Source of the DNA: Deltaproteobacteria bacterium
Lineage (GTDB): Bacteria > Desulfobacterota > Syntrophia > Syntrophales > Smithellaceae
DNA length: 17,248 bases
Assembly: GCA_009668925.1 (NCBI GenBank)
Contig: SBEK01000082.1
Coordinates: 1 to 17,248 of the forward strand
Direction of reading: 5' to 3'
A model generated the notes under the pieces. The model was not told where the DNA came from. It saw nothing but the letters and a program-made list of their open reading frames with translations, and searched no databases. Shown here piece by piece: positions 13,619-17,248 of this stretch. How positions within the stretch are numbered: position 1 is the first letter of the stretch; every line of letters begins with the position of its first letter. The position numbers and the translations under genes are program-made.

Positions 13619-16570
13619 ATGAACGTATTAAAAAAAATATTGATCGCGGTTGTCGCGCTGCTTGTCTTTATCGCCGTCGCGGGATTTCTTATTCTACCCG
13701 CTGTGCTCAAACCCGTTCTCGCCAAAAAAGCTTCCGAAGCCCTGCACCGCGAAACGTCCGTTGCCCAGATCAAGATCAATCCTTTTGCGCTTTCCGTGGC
13801 CATCCGAGGATTTAAAGTTGCCGATCCCGGTCGGCAAACCCCGTTTATCGCCTTCGACGAGCTGTATGTCAATGTGGACGGCATGACGTCGCTCTTCAGA
13901 CGCGCGCTCGTTCTGGAGGCTCTGCATCTGGATAAACCTTACATCGGCGTCACCCGCCGGGCCGACGGGTCCTATAATTTTTCAGACCTGATTCCCAAAG
14001 AGGAAGAAAAAAAGGAAGAATCCGGACCGTTTCTTTTTTCACTCAACAACATCCGGATTGAGCGCGGCAGCATCGACTTCCACGACGAACCCAATAAGAC
14101 CGACCATACCCTTCGGGAGCTTAATCTGGCGGTGCCTTTTGTTTCCAATATCGCCTATTACCTGAAAAATTATGTCGAGCCGAAGTTTTCCGCCGTCGTG
14201 AACGGCCATGCCGTCGCGGCCACCGGAAAAACCCAGCCGTTTCTGACCTCCCGGGCAACCCACTTCCTGATCGACATGAAGGATGTTGATGTCCCGTTCT
14301 ATCTGCAGTATGTGCCGGTGAAAATGAATTTTAAACTCGTGGACGCACGGTTCGACGCCAACATTCAACTGAGCTTCATCGTCCATGCGGACAAATCGCC
14401 CGAGTTAAAAATCAGCGGCCGGGCCGCGCTCACGAAAATTGCAGTCGACGATTTGCAGGGGAACGCCGTTTTACGGCTTCCCGCTTTACGGGTCGACCTC
14501 ACGTCCATCGAGCCCCTGGTACCCAAAGTTCATCTGGCACAGATTGCCCTCGATGGCCCTAAGCTCGTCGTCCTCCGGGACAAAGACGGCAAAATCAATC
14601 TGCTCAATCTTGTCGGACCGGCAGGCCAAGATGAAAAGACATCGCATAAGTCACCGGCCGCCGCGGCCCAGCCTGACAAAACCGCCGAAAAGAAAAAAGA
14701 GCTCCAGCTGCTTATCGATTCTTTGCTGATCGATAAGGCCGCTGTCACGTTCATCGACAAACAACCGGCTCAGGACGTAAAAATTTCGATCAATCCCCTC
14801 CGGCTCGGCGTTTCCAAAATCTCGCTCGGCAAGGGAGACCTGGCCGACGTCGATCTGGCTTTGGTCATCGATAAAAAGAGCGACATCACCGCGAAAGGCC
14901 AGGTCGGCATCACGCCGCTTACCGCCAATCTGGCGCTGGATGCCAGGAACCTGACTATTCGTTCGTTTCAGCCCTATTTTACCGAGGCGGTTCAGATGGA
15001 CGTGACCCGCGGCTCCATTTCCACCGCCGGGAAATTTTCTCTGGCGATGGATGCCAAAGACAACCCCCGTATCCGCTACGACGGCAATTTATCTGTTGCC
15101 AACCTGGCCACCATCGACAAGGCCCGGGCCAACGACTTTCTCAAATGGAAGCTTCTCAATTTCCAGTCGCTTTCCGCCGGCTACAATCCTCTCTTTGTCC
15201 ACGTCCGGGAAATTGCCCTCCATGATTTCTTCGCGAAAATCGTCATCAACGACGGCGGCACCACCAACCTTCAGGATATCTTCGGCGCTCCGAAGCCGGA
15301 AACGGACGAAACAAAAGTTACACAGGAGGCCAAGCCTGTGCCGAAGGTCCAGGCGGCAAAACCGGCTGAGGCAAAACCGGACATCAAGATCGGCAAAGTG
15401 AGTTTCCGGGGCGGCACCATTGATTTTGCCGACCGCAACATCAAACCGAATTATTCGGTCACCATGCTGAACCTCAAAGGGAGCGTGACGGGGCTTTCCT
15501 CCCAGGAGATCACCCGCGCCACGGTGGACCTCAAGGGCAACCTCGGGTACGGCTCCCCCATCGATATCACGGGCACGGTGAACCCGCTTGCCAAAGACCT
15601 TTTCGCCGATATTAAAATCAGCTTCAAGGACATTGAAATGAGCCCGGTCACGCCTTACACGAGCAAATTTCTGGGCTACCCCATCACCAAAGGAAAGCTC
15701 AATTTTGAGGTGGCCTACCTGATCGACAAAAGAAAACTCCAAGCCGAGAATAAAGTGTTCTTCGACCAGTTGACCTTCGGCGAAAAAGTGGAAAGCCCCG
15801 ACGCGGTTAAAGCGCCGGTGACCCTCGCTGTTTCTCTTCTGACGGACCGCAACGGACAGATCAACCTGGACATCCCCCTCTCCGGAAGCCTCGACGACCC
15901 GAAATTTAAGATCTGGCCGATTATCTGGCAGGTTCTGGTCAATTTGATCACCAAGGCCGTCACATCTCCTTTCGCCCTCTTGTCCTCCCTGACCGGCGGC
16001 GGAGAAGAAATGAGCTTCATTGAATTTGACTCCGGCAGCGCCGTCGTTCCGGATGCCGGCCGGAAAAAGATCGCTGCGCTGTCCAAGGCTCTGTATGACC
16101 GGCCGAGCCTGAAACTGGAGATTTCCGCCTACGTTGATCCCGCCTTGGATAAAGAAGCCCTGAAGAAGGCCGAGTTCAGCCGCCGCCTGAAAGCGCAAAA
16201 ACTCAAGGAAATGATCGATAAGGGCCAGGCCCCTGTTCCCGTCGACGATGTCACCATTTCCCGGGATGAATTTGAAAAATATCTCACGCTGGCCTATAAG
16301 GCGGCTGATTTTTCCAAACCACGCACCGTGATCGGTATCGCCAAAACCCTGCCGGTGGCGGAAATGGAAAAACTGATTTTCGACAACATCGTCATTTCCG
16401 ATAATGATCTGGCCGAGCTTGCCGGCAAGCGCGCGCAGATCGTCCGCGAGCAATTGCTTTCGACGGGTAAACTCGAGGCGGGCCGTCTCTTTATCGTCAA
16501 AGCGCCGTCCCTGAGCGCCGCCAGGACAGACGCGGTCAAAATGAGCCGGGTCGATTTCAGACTGAAATAG
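13619..16570 (+). CDS. DUF748 / AsmA-like inner-membrane-anchored envelope protein
   Basis: A 983-residue protein with one N-terminal transmembrane anchor (residues 6-28, after MNVLKK) and a long beta-rich periplasmic body. DUF748 proteins belong to the AsmA/YhdP-like group of repeating beta-groove proteins thought to act in lipid transport or outer-membrane upkeep. Typical elements are LKPVLAKKASEALHRE directly after the anchor, ALHLDKPYIGVTRRADGSYN (about 101-120), repeated segments such as KINLLNLVG, the domain from KIGKVSFRGGTIDFADRNIK (about 588-607), and PLSGSLDDPKFKIWPIIWQV. Charged or Pro/Ala linkers separate modules (near 122-137, 340-362 and 560-585). The C-terminal IEFDSGSAVVPDAGRKKIAALSKAL (about 801-825) resembles OmpA-type peptidoglycan-associated sequence. 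AGGGAG lies 8 bases before the ATG. Length is normal for this group. The exact role is unknown. Confidence 0.9.
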   Translation: MNVLKKILIAVVALLVFIAVAGFLILPAVLKPVLAKKASEALHRETSVAQIKINPFALSVAIRGFKVADPGRQTPFIAFDELYVNVDGMTSLFRRALVLEALHLDKPYIGVTRRADGSYNFSDLIPKEEEKKEESGPFLFSLNNIRIERGSIDFHDEPNKTDHTLRELNLAVPFVSNIAYYLKNYVEPKFSAVVNGHAVAATGKTQPFLTSRATHFLIDMKDVDVPFYLQYVPVKMNFKLVDARFDANIQLSFIVHADKSPELKISGRAALTKIAVDDLQGNAVLRLPALRVDLTSIEPLVPKVHLAQIALDGPKLVVLRDKDGKINLLNLVGPAGQDEKTSHKSPAAAAQPDKTAEKKKELQLLIDSLLIDKAAVTFIDKQPAQDVKISINPLRLGVSKISLGKGDLADVDLALVIDKKSDITAKGQVGITPLTANLALDARNLTIRSFQPYFTEAVQMDVTRGSISTAGKFSLAMDAKDNPRIRYDGNLSVANLATIDKARANDFLKWKLLNFQSLSAGYNPLFVHVREIALHDFFAKIVINDGGTTNLQDIFGAPKPETDETKVTQEAKPVPKVQAAKPAEAKPDIKIGKVSFRGGTIDFADRNIKPNYSVTMLNLKGSVTGLSSQEITRATVDLKGNLGYGSPIDITGTVNPLAKDLFADIKISFKDIEMSPVTPYTSKFLGYPITKGKLNFEVAYLIDKRKLQAENKVFFDQLTFGEKVESPDAVKAPVTLAVSLLTDRNGQINLDIPLSGSLDDPKFKIWPIIWQVLVNLITKAVTSPFALLSSLTGGGEEMSFIEFDSGSAVVPDAGRKKIAALSKALYDRPSLKLEISAYVDPALDKEALKKAEFSRRLKAQKLKEMIDKGQAPVPVDDVTISRDEFEKYLTLAYKAADFSKPRTVIGIAKTLPVAEMEKLIFDNIVISDNDLAELAGKRAQIVREQLLSTGKLEAGRLFIVKAPSLSAARTDAVKMSRVDFRLK

Positions 16571-16585
16571 GGATTTTCAGGAGTC

Positions 16586-16624
16586 AGGTGCGGAATTTCT
16601 TTTCCCGGACGGGTTTTCGCACCT
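16586..16624 (+). other. Hairpin between the DUF748 and lipoprotein genes
   Basis: AGGTGCG (16586-16592) and CGCACCT (16618-16624) form a 7-bp outer stem enclosing CCCG-GA-CGGG flanked by T-runs. It lies 16 bases after the DUF748 stop. It could attenuate read-through or process the mRNA; there is no U-tract after the outer stem. Confidence 0.35.
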
Positions 16625-16650
16625 CACGCGCGCCCGCGACAGGCGGCCAG

Positions 16651-17248
16651 ATGAAGATGAGTCTTTTCCGACATGCGAGCCCCGTTCAGCAAATCACGAC
16701 TTTCGTGATCCTGCTGGGTTTAAGCTTTATTTTCCTTTCCTGTCAGGCCCTGGGACCGATCGTGCGCCCCGCGGCATGCCTTCCCGCTTTCCCCGACCGG
16801 GACGGCTGGTACGGCGCGGACGGCGCTTATTCCATCGGCCTTGATGAGAACCGCACCCTGTGGCTCTTCGGCGACACGTTTGTCTCCGATGAGCCGGGCA
16901 GAAAAGACCGCATCGGGATGGACGTTTTGCTGGGCAATACAGTGGCTGTTTCCACCTGCCGGCCGGGCCCGGGCTTCTCGATCCGTTATTTCGTAAAAAA
17001 ACGTAACGACAAATTTGTATCCTTCTTCGGTGAAAACGAATTTCTCTGGCCGCAGGATCCGTTTATCGCCGGCAAGGTGCTGTACATTCCTCTGCTGGTG
17101 GTCCAGGCCGCGCCCGACGCGCCGGCGCCTTTTAATTTCAAAATCGGCGGATTCAAGATCGCCCGGATTGCGGATTTCACGGCGGACGACCCCCGCGACT
17201 GGCCGGTTCGCTATCTGGATTGGACCCGGGCGGTCGCGGGGGTCGTCC
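16651..17248 (+). CDS. Probable lipoprotein with DUF4185/glycoside-hydrolase-like propeller start, partial
   Basis: The frame is open from the ATG at 16651 to the right edge (199 codons), so the C-terminus is missing. AGGCGG precedes the start; an ATG two codons later is an alternative. Residues 15-30 are hydrophobic and lead into FLSCQ, a near-consensus lipobox with Cys31, so a lipid-anchored protein is likely. The mature part begins FPDRDGWYGADGAYSIGLDENRTLWLFGDT (47-76). That opening, with a GADG...WLFGDT pattern followed later by DPFIAGKVLYIPLLVVQ, is like DUF4185 and five-bladed-propeller glycoside-hydrolase-like proteins, where the Asp residues line the active site. Catalytic activity cannot be judged from this fragment. 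It probably follows the DUF748 gene in one transcript, 80 bases apart with a hairpin in between. Confidence 0.75.
   Translation, partial: MKMSLFRHASPVQQITTFVILLGLSFIFLSCQALGPIVRPAACLPAFPDRDGWYGADGAYSIGLDENRTLWLFGDTFVSDEPGRKDRIGMDVLLGNTVAVSTCRPGPGFSIRYFVKKRNDKFVSFFGENEFLWPQDPFIAGKVLYIPLLVVQAAPDAPAPFNFKIGGFKIARIADFTADDPRDWPVRYLDWTRAVAGVV

Noticed and set aside
15089..16453. 454-codon open frame on the minus strand
   Set aside because: Antisense shadow of the DUF748 gene produced by GC-rich third positions; no ribosome site or recognisable domain.

Overview
The window looks like a chromosomal segment of a Gram-negative anaerobe, most likely a deltaproteobacterium of the Desulfobacterota (Syntrophales-like). 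The reasons are moderately high GC with GC-rich codon third positions, a three-gene proton-translocating transhydrogenase, a DUF748/AsmA-type envelope protein, a small multihaem cytochrome c, a sigma-54 response regulator with a PAS hybrid kinase, and many exported redox proteins. This placement is inferred from gene families; no rRNA or marker gene is present.

Layout. 1-903 (minus): 5' part of an exported beta-propeller-like protein, expressed from a near-perfect sigma-70 promoter at 994-1022. 1093-3961 (minus): pntAA-pntAB-pntB, a translationally coupled NAD(P) transhydrogenase operon. 3962-4825: a long gene-poor stretch with strong dyads. 4826-8976: a run of exported or thiol-dependent redox proteins. 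They are an unrecognised OB-fold-like secreted protein, a rhodanese with an in-frame TGA at its active-site loop, a convergent TlpA/ResA-like thioredoxin, an OsmC-type thiol peroxidase, a sorbosone/glucose-dehydrogenase-like (PQQ-type) propeller and a triheme cytochrome c. A strong bidirectional terminator (8982-9021) closes this block. 9162-12736 (minus): a response regulator and its hybrid histidine kinase, overlapping by 4 bp, with a sigma-70-type promoter at 12841-12868. 12737-13618: a gene-free stretch holding a tRNA T-arm-like remnant and a GGA-rich, terminator-ended structured segment that may be a small RNA. 13619-16570: a DUF748 protein. 16651 to the right edge: the start of a probable lipoprotein with a glycoside-hydrolase-like propeller motif.

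The most notable observation is the rhodanese at 5373-5873. The reading frame is interrupted by one TGA, two codons after the predicted catalytic cysteine, at a place where relatives carry Cys in a YCxC loop. The frame then continues through the conserved rhodanese C-terminus, and a compact stem-loop with the geometry of a bacterial SECIS lies just downstream. I interpret the gene as a probable selenoprotein, not a pseudogene. Together with the OsmC protein, the double-CxxC thioredoxin and the cytochrome/dehydrogenase pair, it suggests an envelope sulfur/selenium redox module. The gene just upstream is bracketed by a 23/24-nt near-perfect inverted repeat that I cannot explain.
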